Positions 16,704 through 24,991 of a stretch of DNA of 64,000 bases are shown in pieces. A program made the position numbers and the translations under genes. Numbering within the stretch: position 1 is the first letter of the stretch; each line of letters starts with the position of its first letter. Under the pieces are notes generated by a model, which was not told where the DNA came from, did no database searches, and saw only the letters and a list, made by a program, of their open reading frames with translations. Source of the stretch: AP-15 sp963833745 (lineage in GTDB: Bacteria > Pseudomonadota > Alphaproteobacteria > ATCC43930 > CGMCC-115725); assembly GCA_963833745.1 (NCBI GenBank), contig CAWHZD010000004.1, forward strand, positions 1,364,001 through 1,428,000, in the 5' to 3' direction.

Positions 16704-18464
16704 TTACGCGCCGGCGCCCTGATAGAGCGGGCCACGGATGATCTGGCCCGGCAACGCGTCGGTCAGTTCGCCCTTGTCGAGCAGCACGCTGCCGTTGACC
16801 ACGACATAGTCGATACCGACCGCGCCGCGCTTCACCTCGATGCCCCCGGCCGGCAATGTCGCGACCGGCTCGCGCGGCTTGGAGGCGATCGTGTCGGGAT
16901 CGAAGACCGTGATGTCGGCGACTTTGCCGGCGGCGATGAAGCCGCGATCGGTAATGTCGTGCATCAGCGCGGTCTTGCCGGTCAAACGATAGACGGCCTC
17001 TTCGAGGGTCATCACCTGCTGTTCGCGCACCCAATGACTCAGCAGATTCGTGCTGGTCTCATGCCGGTCAGCGGTGTGCGGCCGGCCGCCGCCGTCGCTG
17101 GTGCCGATCACGGTAAACTGCGAGCCGAGGATGTGCTTTTGCGTCTTCGGATCATGGTTGCGGTCGATCGCCTGGAAGCAGGTCTGCAAATCCTCATCGA
17201 GCGACAGATCGAGGAAGGCGTCCATGATGCCCTTGTTCTGCTCCTTGGCGATCTGCTCGATGCTCTTGCCCTCGAGATGACGGTTCTGCCCCTTCGTCGT
17301 CATGAACACCTGGACGAGGTCCCAGCGCCGGTTGAAGAAGCCGCGGGCGCGGCCGCGCCGGTCAGTCATGCCGCCTTGTTGCTCAACCGTACCCTCGACC
17401 GCTTCGGCCGAAAGCGCCTTGCGCAGTTCGGGGTCACGGAAGGCGCGCATGCGGTCCTGATAGGGCAGGGCCATGACCTTGTCCCAGGTCGGCATGCCGC
17501 GGAAGACGCCCTCGGGATGGGTGATGTCCTCGTCCTGCGGGACGTTGAGGCCGCGCTGCAGATCAAAGATCGCGCCAGCGACGGTTGACAGGCACGAGCC
17601 GTAGCAGCGGGCACCGCTCTTAAACCCGTCCTCAAGCCATTTCAGATGCTCGACCCATTCATCGGGATTGCCGATCGGATCCGACATCAAGTTGTAGATC
17701 GAGGGACGCCCGGTCCGCGCCGCGAGTTCGCGGGCGACCTGCCGGGTCTGCTTGGTGCCGCCGGGAGCGCCGCCAGCAACCTGGAACACGCCGGTCCCGA
17801 GCTCGCCGAGCACGCTTGCCAACGCCCAACGTTCGGCATCGTCGCCGACACCGGCCGGGTCGCCGCGATCCTTTGGCGCGGTTGAGAAGCCGAGCGCGCC
17901 GTCATACATCGCCTCGCGGATCAGCCGTTGCATCGCGGCCATCTCCTCGGGGGTTGCTTGCCGCTCGGAGGCCGCCTCGCCCATCACATAGCGGCGGATG
18001 CCCGAATGGCCGACCAAGGTGCCGACGTTGATGCCGCGCCGCTTGCCGAGGGCATTCAGATAGTCGCCGACCAATTCCCAGGTCACATCGACCCCGGCCT
18101 TCATGACCGGGAGCGGGATCTGTTCCGCGTCGGAGAAGAATTCGAGATACCACTCGCTGTCGCCGGGCCGGACCGGGGCGATGACCTGGCCGCACTGGCC
18201 GACGACGACCGTGGTGTGGCCGTTGTGCACCCACGAGCCGCAATAGGGATCCCACACGGCCTGTGGGTCGAAATGGGTGTGGTGGTCGATAAAGCCGGGT
18301 GCCACGACGCGACCCGCGGCGTCGATCGTACGCTTGGCGGCAGCGCCGGCGTGTTTGCCGACCCCGACGATCTTGCCGTCCTGCACCGCCACATCGGCTG
18401 CAAACGCCGGCTCCCCTGAGCCGTCCACGACGCGCCCGTTTTTGATGAGCAGATCATACGCCAT
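16704..18464 (-). CDS. N-acyl-D-amino-acid deacylase/D-aminoacylase-type amidohydrolase
   Basis: This 586-residue metal-dependent amidohydrolase (amidohydrolase family 3) belongs near D-aminoacylases and related dihydroorotase-like enzymes. The metal-binding HTH is in DHHTHFDPQ (H62, H64), with a conserved GHS (VGHSGIRRYVMG), HPEG-like segment, and a late TSDGGGRPHTADRHETSTN carrying the likely catalytic Asp. The C-terminal KVADITVFDPDTI is standard for the family. Ribosome binding site GAGGAGAAACA precedes the ATG. The exact substrate is unknown; neighbours suggest breakdown of an amide or lactone compound. Confidence 0.87.
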   Translation of the reverse strand: MAYDLLIKNGRVVDGSGEPAFAADVAVQDGKIVGVGKHAGAAAKRTIDAAGRVVAPGFIDHHTHFDPQAVWDPYCGSWVHNGHTTVVVGQCGQVIAPVRPGDSEWYLEFFSDAEQIPLPVMKAGVDVTWELVGDYLNALGKRRGINVGTLVGHSGIRRYVMGEAASERQATPEEMAAMQRLIREAMYDGALGFSTAPKDRGDPAGVGDDAERWALASVLGELGTGVFQVAGGAPGGTKQTRQVARELAARTGRPSIYNLMSDPIGNPDEWVEHLKWLEDGFKSGARCYGSCLSTVAGAIFDLQRGLNVPQDEDITHPEGVFRGMPTWDKVMALPYQDRMRAFRDPELRKALSAEAVEGTVEQQGGMTDRRGRARGFFNRRWDLVQVFMTTKGQNRHLEGKSIEQIAKEQNKGIMDAFLDLSLDEDLQTCFQAIDRNHDPKTQKHILGSQFTVIGTSDGGGRPHTADRHETSTNLLSHWVREQQVMTLEEAVYRLTGKTALMHDITDRGFIAAGKVADITVFDPDTIASKPREPVATLPAGGIEVKRGAVGIDYVVVNGSVLLDKGELTDALPGQIIRGPLYQGAGA

Positions 18465-18787
18465 GATTGTTTCTCCTCGTTACCCGGCTCCGAACGAGCC
18501 CGGGGCCGTCGCCGCGGGCCCTTTCCCAACCGGGGCCTTGTGACCCGCCTTTTCAGCCTTCGTAAGCTGCGACAAGATGCTACGCCTCGCATTTCGGCCC
18601 AGCAACATTTTCTCATAAAAACCGATGCGTCACGCAATATTCATGCAGCATATTCATTTATTCTATGCAATGCGTTCATTGAACGCTGTTGTCATTCCCC
18701 GCGGCCTCTCGCCGCGCCGGGAATGCCGAGTTTCGCGCCAGAGGTCGCAATGGCCTACAACAAGCGCCGCCACAACGGGGGAAACGC
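18465..18787. other. Divergent intergenic region with AT-rich stretch and hairpin
   Basis: This 323-base gap holds the divergent promoters for the amidohydrolase and the FKBP gene. Bases about 18600-18690 are clearly AT-rich compared with the surroundings. A hairpin follows at 18694-18726, where CATTCCC pairs with GGGAATG around a GC-rich core; it resembles the ends of the family A repeats. I see no gene in it. Confidence 0.5.
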
Positions 18788-19258
18788 ATGCTCGCTATCG
18801 ACCGCCGCAAAATCATGATACCGCTCCGAATTGCTGGCGCCGTCGTGGCGCTCGCCTTGACCGCCGCCGGTGCGCCTTTCGGGCATGCCGTCGCGGCGCA
18901 AAGCCAGGTGATCGAAATGCCCGACGGACTGAAATACACCGACAGCAAAATCGGCGACGGCGCCACCGCCGCCGATGGCAACAAGGTGTCGGTCCACTAT
19001 ACCGGTTGGCTGTGGAAGGACGGGGCCAAGGGCGCCAAATTCGACGGCTCGCTCGACCGTGGGCAGCCGTTCGAATTTACCCTCGGCGCGCACCAGGTCA
19101 TCGCCGGCTGGGACGAGGGGGTCGCCGGCATGAAGGTCGGCGGCGAGCGCACCCTGACCATCCTACCCGAACTCGGCTATGGGGCTCGCGGCGCCGGCGG
19201 CGCGATCCCGCCCAACGCGACCCTGATCTTCGACGTGCAGCTGCTGAAGGTTCAGTAA
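18788..19258 (+). CDS. FKBP-type peptidyl-prolyl cis-trans isomerase, exported
   Basis: This 156-residue protein has an N-terminal signal peptide (about residues 1-37, basic start then a hydrophobic core) and one FKBP domain: VSVHYTGWLWKDGAKGAKFD, FTLGAHQVIAGWDEGVAGMK, and the C-terminal GAIPPNATLIFDVQLLKVQ. It should catalyse proline isomerisation during protein folding in the periplasm. The ATG at 18788 has GGGGGAA upstream; a longer frame upstream has no signal-like start. Confidence 0.92.
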   Translation: MLAIDRRKIMIPLRIAGAVVALALTAAGAPFGHAVAAQSQVIEMPDGLKYTDSKIGDGATAADGNKVSVHYTGWLWKDGAKGAKFDGSLDRGQPFEFTLGAHQVIAGWDEGVAGMKVGGERTLTILPELGYGARGAGGAIPPNATLIFDVQLLKVQ

Positions 19259-19295
19259 GCGCGGGACGAGCGGCCGGGAAATCCCCCGCCGCCGA

Positions 19296-19592
19296 TCATC
19301 GCGGCGGCCCATAATAGTAGGCGGGCGGCGTGTAATAACCCGGCGGTGCATAGTAGTAAGCGGGCGGCGGCGCGTAATAGGGCGGCCCGACGATCGCCCG
19401 CACGGGTGCGGTCGCGACCGCCACCGCACCGGCAACGACCGCGCCGGCGGCAACAAATGGCAGAGCCAGCAGACCAGGCCCGCAGCGCCACCCCCACCCG
19501 TTGTGCCAGCACCGCGCCGACGCCTCGGATGTCGGCAAGACGATCGCGCTCGCCATCAAAAGACTTACAGCCGCAACGCCTCTATAACGCAC
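19296..19592 (-). CDS. Small exported Tyr/Pro-rich protein
   Basis: This 98-residue protein has a signal peptide (about 1-26), then a WHNGWGWRCGPG motif, a second hydrophobic stretch (GLLALPFVAAGAVVAGAVAV) and a C-terminal low-complexity tail of PPYYAPPPAYYYAPPGYYTP type. Such Tyr/Pro-rich tails are found in small envelope proteins of alphaproteobacteria, with no known function. It starts at GTG and converges on the FKBP gene. Confidence 0.6.
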   Translation of the reverse strand: MRYRGVAAVSLLMASAIVLPTSEASARCWHNGWGWRCGPGLLALPFVAAGAVVAGAVAVATAPVRAIVGPPYYAPPPAYYYAPPGYYTPPAYYYGPPR

Positions 19593-19805
19593 CGTTCGAA
19601 CTCCCCAATTGCCCGGCGATCCATTTGGAATGCTGGACCACTTTTGTTTTTATGCAAGGAATCGAACAAACATGTCCGGCCCGGCGGGTTTTGGCATCTG
19701 ACCCGCGCCGGGAGCACTCAGCGTGAGCCGAGCGCTGCGCAAATCGGCGGCGTGGAAATGCGTGTGCCGGCCCTAAGCTTCGCCGGCATCGGATCGGAGC
19801 GGGAT

Positions 19806-20657
19806 ATGAACTGGCGGATCGGCCGCGTCACCGTCACCAAGATCGTCGAGCTCGAGATCACCGGCGGCAGCCGTTTTCTGCTGCCCCAGGCGACCTACGA
19901 GGCGATCCTGCCGATCGATTGGCTGCGCCCCGATTTTGCCGCCGAGCGCGGCCGGCTTAAAATGAGCATCCACGCCCTGGTGGTCGAAACCCCGGACCGG
20001 CGCATCATCGTCGACACCTGCCTTGGCAACGACAAGGAAAACCGCCGCATCCCGACCTGGAACCGGATGCAGACGAGCTTTCTCGCCGACCTCGCCGCCG
20101 CCGGCTATCCCCGCGAGGCGATCGACACGGTCGTCTGCACTCACCTGCATGTCGACCATGTCGGCTGGAACACGATGCTGGTCGACGGACGCTGGGTCCC
20201 GACCTTTCCCAACGCGCGCTACCTGATGGGCCGGGTCGAATACCGGCATTGGACGGCGCAATGCGAACGCGAGGACATGAACGTGGTGGTCGCCGATTCG
20301 GTGACCCCGGTGTGGGAGGCGGGCCTTGTCGACCTCGTCGAGACCGATCACCGGATCTGCAGTGAAGTCAGCCTGGTGCCGACCCCCGGCCATACGCCGG
20401 GCCATGTCAGCCTGCGCATCGCGTCGGACGGCGAGGAGGCGCTGATATCAGGCGATTTTATGCACCACCCCTGCCAGATCGCCCGCCCCGGCTGGTCTTC
20501 GACCGCCAATTCCGACCCCGACGCCGCGCGCCTCACCCGCGAGCAGATGCTAACCCGCCTGGCGGACGCGCCGGTCTTGGTCATCGGCACCCACTTCGCC
20601 GGCCGCACCGCCGGCCACATCGTCCCCGACGGCCCCACCTTCCGCTTCGCCCGGTGA
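19806..20657 (+). CDS. MBL-fold metallo-hydrolase
   Basis: This 283-residue protein has the zinc-binding motif THLHVDHVGWN (H113, H115, D117, H118), a downstream PTPGHTPGHVSL histidine and a late GTHFAGRT histidine, so both metal sites of the metallo-beta-lactamase fold are complete. It resembles the quorum-quenching lactonase/alkyl-hydrolase type of MBL proteins in length and motif spacing, but the substrate is unknown. The start MNWRIG at 19806 has GGAG upstream; the frame is open further upstream without homology. Confidence 0.87.
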   Translation: MNWRIGRVTVTKIVELEITGGSRFLLPQATYEAILPIDWLRPDFAAERGRLKMSIHALVVETPDRRIIVDTCLGNDKENRRIPTWNRMQTSFLADLAAAGYPREAIDTVVCTHLHVDHVGWNTMLVDGRWVPTFPNARYLMGRVEYRHWTAQCEREDMNVVVADSVTPVWEAGLVDLVETDHRICSEVSLVPTPGHTPGHVSLRIASDGEEALISGDFMHHPCQIARPGWSSTANSDPDAARLTREQMLTRLADAPVLVIGTHFAGRTAGHIVPDGPTFRFAR

Positions 20658-20734
20658 TCCATCGGCGCACACTCAATCCCTGCTGAGTGCGCTGACGCCT
20701 CGCACGGCGCGTCTTCCGACCCGAAATCCTGATC

Positions 20735-20992
20735 ATGACCACGATGATCGCCGAGATCTATGACGCGTTGCTGGCGGCCGGGTCTCCGGAGGACAAGGCG
20801 CGTAAAGCCGCCGAAGCGGTCGCCGGCTACGAGAACCGCTTCACGGCGATCGATCGGCGATTGGCCAAGATGGAGGGCGATTTCAATCAGCGTTTCGCCA
20901 AGATCGAAGGCGAACTCAAGCTGTTGATCCGGATGGCCGGCTTCAATCTCGCCGCCACGGTCGGCGTGTTCTTCATGCTGCTCCGCCACTGA
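20735..20992 (+). CDS. Small coiled-coil protein with C-terminal membrane anchor
   Basis: This 85-residue protein consists of a helical, charged region with heptad-like spacing (RFTAIDRRLAKMEGDFNQRF, then AKIEGELKLL) and a C-terminal hydrophobic helix (FNLAATVGVFFMLL). It is the same kind of protein as the one at 67-360. Function unknown; it may oligomerise on the membrane. An alternative start is the second ATG three codons on. Confidence 0.6.
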   Translation: MTTMIAEIYDALLAAGSPEDKARKAAEAVAGYENRFTAIDRRLAKMEGDFNQRFAKIEGELKLLIRMAGFNLAATVGVFFMLLRH

Positions 20993-21082
20993 CGACGCCA
21001 TCTCGCGATAGGAGCCCCTGCCCTCTCCCACCTTCACCGTCGTCGCAGCTCCCGTCGGGCGCGGGCGGACGGGCGGCGGGCT

Positions 21083-22183
21083 TCACTCGACGGCGAAGCG
21101 CCTAATCGCGTCTTCGCTCAAGTTGAGGCCGAGGCCGGGGGCGGTCGGCATCGCCAACAGGCCGTTATGCGGGACCGGGACTTCCTCCCACAAATGGAAC
21201 AGGCGCGGCATGTATTCGACCGTCAGCCCGTTCGGCGCCGCGCCGACCAGATGGACGTGGATCTCGGGCACCCCGTGACTGACCACGGGCAGGTTGAAGG
21301 CCTCGGCCATGCCGGCGATCTTGAGCCATGGCGTCACCCCGCCTGAGCGCACCTGGTCGATCATCACGATGTCGACCGAGCGCGCTTCGAGCATGTGGCG
21401 GAACGGCGCGATGCCGTACAAATACTCGCCGCCGGCGACCGGCGTCGAAAGCGCTGCGCTGACCCGCGCCAGCCCGGCGTAGTCGTCGTGGGTCGTCACG
21501 TCTTCGAGCCAGAATAGGCCGACCCCGGCATCCTCGACCCGTTTGCCGATGTCGATCGCCTGCTCCGGGCGCCAGCGCTGGTTGATGTCGCACATCAGAT
21601 CCATGTCGGGGCCGACCGCCTGGCGGATCAGCCGGGCCTGCTCGATCTCGCGCGCCGGCGAGGTGACCCCCGGGAGGCCGAGCTGCATTTTGGTCTGGCG
21701 ATGGCCTTTGTCGCGCAGCCGCTGCGCCGCGGTCAGCGCCTCGTCGAGCTTGAGCCCGCGGCGCAACGCCCCGCTGGCGTAAGTCGCGACATGGTCGCGC
21801 CCGCCGCCGAGCAGTTTCCACAACGGCAATCCGAGCGCCTTGCCCTTGATGTCCCACAGCGCGACGTCGATCGCCGACAGCGCCATCATAAAGATCCCCG
21901 CGGGGCCGGCGCTGACCGCGGCGGCGCGCAGCTTGGCGGCGACCGCCTCGACCCGCATCGGGTCCTCGCCGATCGTCAGCGCCCCGAGCTCGTCGACCGC
22001 GTGGCGCAGGGTGCGGGTCAGCGCACCTCCGAAATAGGTGACGCCAAGCCCTTCGACACCCTCGTCGGTGCGCAGCCGCAGTGTGACGATCGGATTGGTG
22101 GCGTTCGGGTTTTCCGAGAACCCCGCCAGAGGCTCGTCATTCGGCAGCAGGACAATATCTGTGCGGAGCGACACTATCTTCAT
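21083..22183 (-). CDS. Enolase-superfamily enzyme (mandelate racemase/muconate lactonising group), copy 1
   Basis: This 366-residue barrel enzyme has the acid-binding triad D199 (MCDINQRW), E227 (WLEDV) and E253 (GGEYLYG), with catalytic H303 and partner D276 (VSHGVPEIH, MIDQVR). The usual KxK is KMQ (K165, Q167), as in some sugar-acid dehydratases. It most likely dehydrates or racemises a carboxylate such as a sugar acid; which one is unknown. It shares long identical stretches with the gene at 23843-24946, so the two arose by duplication. Confidence 0.88.
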   Translation of the reverse strand: MKIVSLRTDIVLLPNDEPLAGFSENPNATNPIVTLRLRTDEGVEGLGVTYFGGALTRTLRHAVDELGALTIGEDPMRVEAVAAKLRAAAVSAGPAGIFMMALSAIDVALWDIKGKALGLPLWKLLGGGRDHVATYASGALRRGLKLDEALTAAQRLRDKGHRQTKMQLGLPGVTSPAREIEQARLIRQAVGPDMDLMCDINQRWRPEQAIDIGKRVEDAGVGLFWLEDVTTHDDYAGLARVSAALSTPVAGGEYLYGIAPFRHMLEARSVDIVMIDQVRSGGVTPWLKIAGMAEAFNLPVVSHGVPEIHVHLVGAAPNGLTVEYMPRLFHLWEEVPVPHNGLLAMPTAPGLGLNLSEDAIRRFAVE

Positions 22184-22249
22184 CGAAGCGCGCCTTTCTT
22201 TTCGATGCCAACGGTTCGGCTTGCCCCGAGATGGGATGGCCTCTACCGC

Positions 22250-23833
22250 TTACGCGATCTGCAATGCCCGCAAAATCGGCAGCCGCTCGGCGGCGAACTC
22301 GTGCGCCCGAGCGGTCAGCTCAGCCACGTTTTCCTCCGCGGTCTTCAGCGGCTTTCCGTCTTTCACCACCCCTTCTTTTTGGGTCGAATAAACCTGCCAA
22401 GCGGTCTGGGCCCATTCATCGGGCGTCTTCCGGCCGTTCGCCAGCGCCAGCAGAAACAGCTGCTGAGCGCGAGGGACGGGTACCCCTCCTCCGGTAACCG
22501 GGCTTGCCAGAACCAACCACTCCGGGTTGCTGCGCGACTTGTCGATTATGTACCGGTTCAACTTTTCGGTCCGTGGCTCGGCGACCGTCTGCGCCGCGTC
22601 ATCCTGCACTGGAAACACGTCGCGCTTGCCTTCCAGAACCGTCAAGGCCTCATACACCTGCCCGAACCGCAACCCTCTTGGTTCCATGGCGTCCGCGATC
22701 TGACCGACAGTCCTCGGCGCGTGGTCGGCAAGCGCATCGAGCAGGGGCTCAAAAATATTGGCGGCCATGTCGCCCCCGCCCAATCCGCCGGACACCGTGC
22801 GGCCCACGTCTGGCCGATGGGTTGTCAGCATGATTCGTTGTTGTCGGATGGCTTCGAGGCGTTCTGCCGCCGATAGCCGGCGCGGCCCCTTGATCCAATA
22901 GTCGCGCCGAAACAACCGGTTGACCATGAAATCCCGCACCGCTTCGCGAAACACGGCATCTGGGATTTCGGTGAGGGCAGCCTGCTGCGCCGACGTCAAA
23001 TGTAATGCCGTGACCCGCTCAAGCGGGTCTGCAGACGCAACAAACGTCAATTTCGCGCCGGTCAGCGACTCGGCCAGCTCGGCAAAGGGTGTCGGGTGCC
23101 AATGGCGATTGAAGTATTCGTGAGCCAGATAACGGCTGTCCCGCTTCCTCGTTTGCTCGATCCATTCGGCGACGACCGGATGCGCCCGCACGAACTTTGG
23201 AGCGAGAACCAGCAATTTCTCGACAAAAGCAAAGGCGTCGGCGATGCCTGGATCGATCGCATGCCCCGTTCCCGTCATTACTTCTATATGGCGGGTGAGC
23301 AGATCCCGTATTGGCAGCACCGCCGCCCAGCCGGGTTGAGTATTGTAAGAGATGAGCAGGACCCCGCCAACTCTTAGCTTGCGTCGGACAAAATCGACGA
23401 TTACCTGCCGGTTCTCGTGCGATATCCAGCTCCATATGCCATGAAGGCAGATGAAATCGAAGTCCGGTAAGTCGCCGCGGCGGCAAAACTCGTCAAAGGA
23501 CTGGTCGAAGAGCTGCGCGCTCGCACCGCTTGCCGACGCCAATGACCGCGCAACCGCGGCATGGGCTGGGTTGAAGTCGGTTCCGTACCACGCACAATTT
23601 GAGCCGGCAGCATGTATGTTGACCGAAAATCCTTGTCCAAAACCCAGCTCACAGGCTGACCGGACGTCGGGCGGCACCAGGCCCGCCTCCAGAAACGCGA
23701 GCGGTAGGCAGACGGGGTTCAGTTCGCGGTTATAGCCAAAGACATAGTCCAGCGTCGTGGTATATCCCTCGCCCCATCCGCCGGATTGCTGCGCTCGTTC
23801 GAATGACGCCGGCATGGAAGCGGAGGATTGCAT
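22250..23833 (-). CDS. Class I methyltransferase with methyltransferase regulatory domain
   Basis: This 527-residue protein has an N-terminal SAM-dependent methyltransferase fold, with the SAM-binding CELGFGQG at 61-68 and an acidic second strand (WYGTDFNPAH). A middle region of the MTase_reg type (PF10119-like) follows, containing FAELAESLTGAKLTFVASAD, and then a C-terminal helical part. Proteins of this type often modify a surface sugar or lipid, but the substrate here is unknown. The start lies nine bases after the stop of enolase copy 2, so all three genes look like one transcript. Its codon usage seems less GC-biased than that of its neighbours, possibly a later insertion between duplicated enolase genes. 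Confidence 0.82.
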   Translation of the reverse strand: MQSSASMPASFERAQQSGGWGEGYTTTLDYVFGYNRELNPVCLPLAFLEAGLVPPDVRSACELGFGQGFSVNIHAAGSNCAWYGTDFNPAHAAVARSLASASGASAQLFDQSFDEFCRRGDLPDFDFICLHGIWSWISHENRQVIVDFVRRKLRVGGVLLISYNTQPGWAAVLPIRDLLTRHIEVMTGTGHAIDPGIADAFAFVEKLLVLAPKFVRAHPVVAEWIEQTRKRDSRYLAHEYFNRHWHPTPFAELAESLTGAKLTFVASADPLERVTALHLTSAQQAALTEIPDAVFREAVRDFMVNRLFRRDYWIKGPRRLSAAERLEAIRQQRIMLTTHRPDVGRTVSGGLGGGDMAANIFEPLLDALADHAPRTVGQIADAMEPRGLRFGQVYEALTVLEGKRDVFPVQDDAAQTVAEPRTEKLNRYIIDKSRSNPEWLVLASPVTGGGVPVPRAQQLFLLALANGRKTPDEWAQTAWQVYSTQKEGVVKDGKPLKTAEENVAELTARAHEFAAERLPILRALQIA

Positions 23834-23842
23834 GGACAGCCC

Positions 23843-24946
23843 CTACGCCGCGTAGCGGTCGACCGTCGCCTGGTTGAAGGCGAGGCCGAGGCCGGGACGG
23901 TCGGACAGCACGAGCTCGCCGCTCTTGGGATCGAATTCGGCGACCCCGTCGAACAGTTCGAGCATCCAGCCCATGTATTCGACGGTGAGCCCGTTCGGCG
24001 CCGCGGCGACGAGATGGGCATGGATCTCGGGGATCACGTGGCTGACGACCGGCAGGTTGAAGGCCTCGGCCATGCCGGCAACCTTGAGCCACGGGGTGAA
24101 GCCGCCGACCCGGGCGAGGTCGATCATCACGTAATCGACCGAGCGCTGCTCGATCATGTGGCGGAACGGGACGATGCCCCAAACCAGCTCGCCGCCGCAG
24201 ATCGGCGTTGCCAGCGCCGCGTTGACCCGGGCGATGCCGGCGTAGTCGTCGTGGGTCGTCACGTCTTCGAGCCAGTAGAGGCCGACCCCGGCATCCTCGA
24301 CCCGTTTGCCGATGTCGATCGCCTGCTCCGGCCGCCAGCGCTGGTTGATGTCGCACATCAGCTTGATGTCGGGGCCGAGCGCCTCGCGGATCCTGACCGC
24401 CCGCTCGACTTCTTTGGCGGGCGTCGTGTCGCCGGGCAGCGCCAATTGCATTTTGGCCTCGCGGAAGCCCTTTTCCTGGAGCCGGCCGGCGGCGGCCACC
24501 GCCTGGTCGAGGGTCAGGTTGCGCCGGAGCGCACCGCTGGCATAGGTAGCAACTCGTTGTCGCGCGCCGCCGAGCAGCTTCCACAACGGCAGGCCCAGCG
24601 CCTTGCCACGAATGTCCCACAGCGCGATGTCGATCGCCGACAAGGTTAGGGTGAATATGCCCGCGGGGCCCGAGCCGCCGGCCGCAGCGCGCAGTTTGGC
24701 GGCGATTGCTTCGACCCGATGCGGGTCCTCGCCGATTGTCAACGCGCCGAGGTCGTCGACCGCGCGTTTCAACGCGCTGGTGATCGCCCCACCGTAAAAA
24801 GTCACTGCGATCCCCTCGATACCGTCGTCGGTGCAGATCCTGACGATCACGATCGGCCGCGCCGCGTTCGGATTCTCCGGCGTATTGGCCAACGGGTCGG
24901 ACTCGGGCAAAACCAGGATCTGCGACCGGATGCTCGATATCTTCAC
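23843..24946 (-). CDS. Enolase-superfamily enzyme, copy 2
   Basis: This 367-residue paralogue of the gene at 21083-22183 has the same catalytic set at the same positions: K165-x-Q167, D199 (MCDINQRW), E227 (WLEDV), E253 (GGELVWG) and H303 (VSHVIPEIH). Differences near the active site (GGELVWGIVPF against GGEYLYGIAPF, and a VEYMGWMLELF insertion region) suggest a different but related acid substrate. It is the first gene of the apparent three-gene unit. Confidence 0.88.
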   Translation of the reverse strand: MKISSIRSQILVLPESDPLANTPENPNAARPIVIVRICTDDGIEGIAVTFYGGAITSALKRAVDDLGALTIGEDPHRVEAIAAKLRAAAGGSGPAGIFTLTLSAIDIALWDIRGKALGLPLWKLLGGARQRVATYASGALRRNLTLDQAVAAAGRLQEKGFREAKMQLALPGDTTPAKEVERAVRIREALGPDIKLMCDINQRWRPEQAIDIGKRVEDAGVGLYWLEDVTTHDDYAGIARVNAALATPICGGELVWGIVPFRHMIEQRSVDYVMIDLARVGGFTPWLKVAGMAEAFNLPVVSHVIPEIHAHLVAAAPNGLTVEYMGWMLELFDGVAEFDPKSGELVLSDRPGLGLAFNQATVDRYAA

Positions 24947-24991
24947 GGCTTTTCTCCCTCCCCCGTCGCTGCGCCGATCGACAATAGCATG

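Noticed and set aside
18600..18690. AT-rich stretch suspected to be a tRNA or small RNA
   Set aside because: I could not fold it into a cloverleaf and found no anticodon loop or CCA-type end; it is more likely a promoter region.
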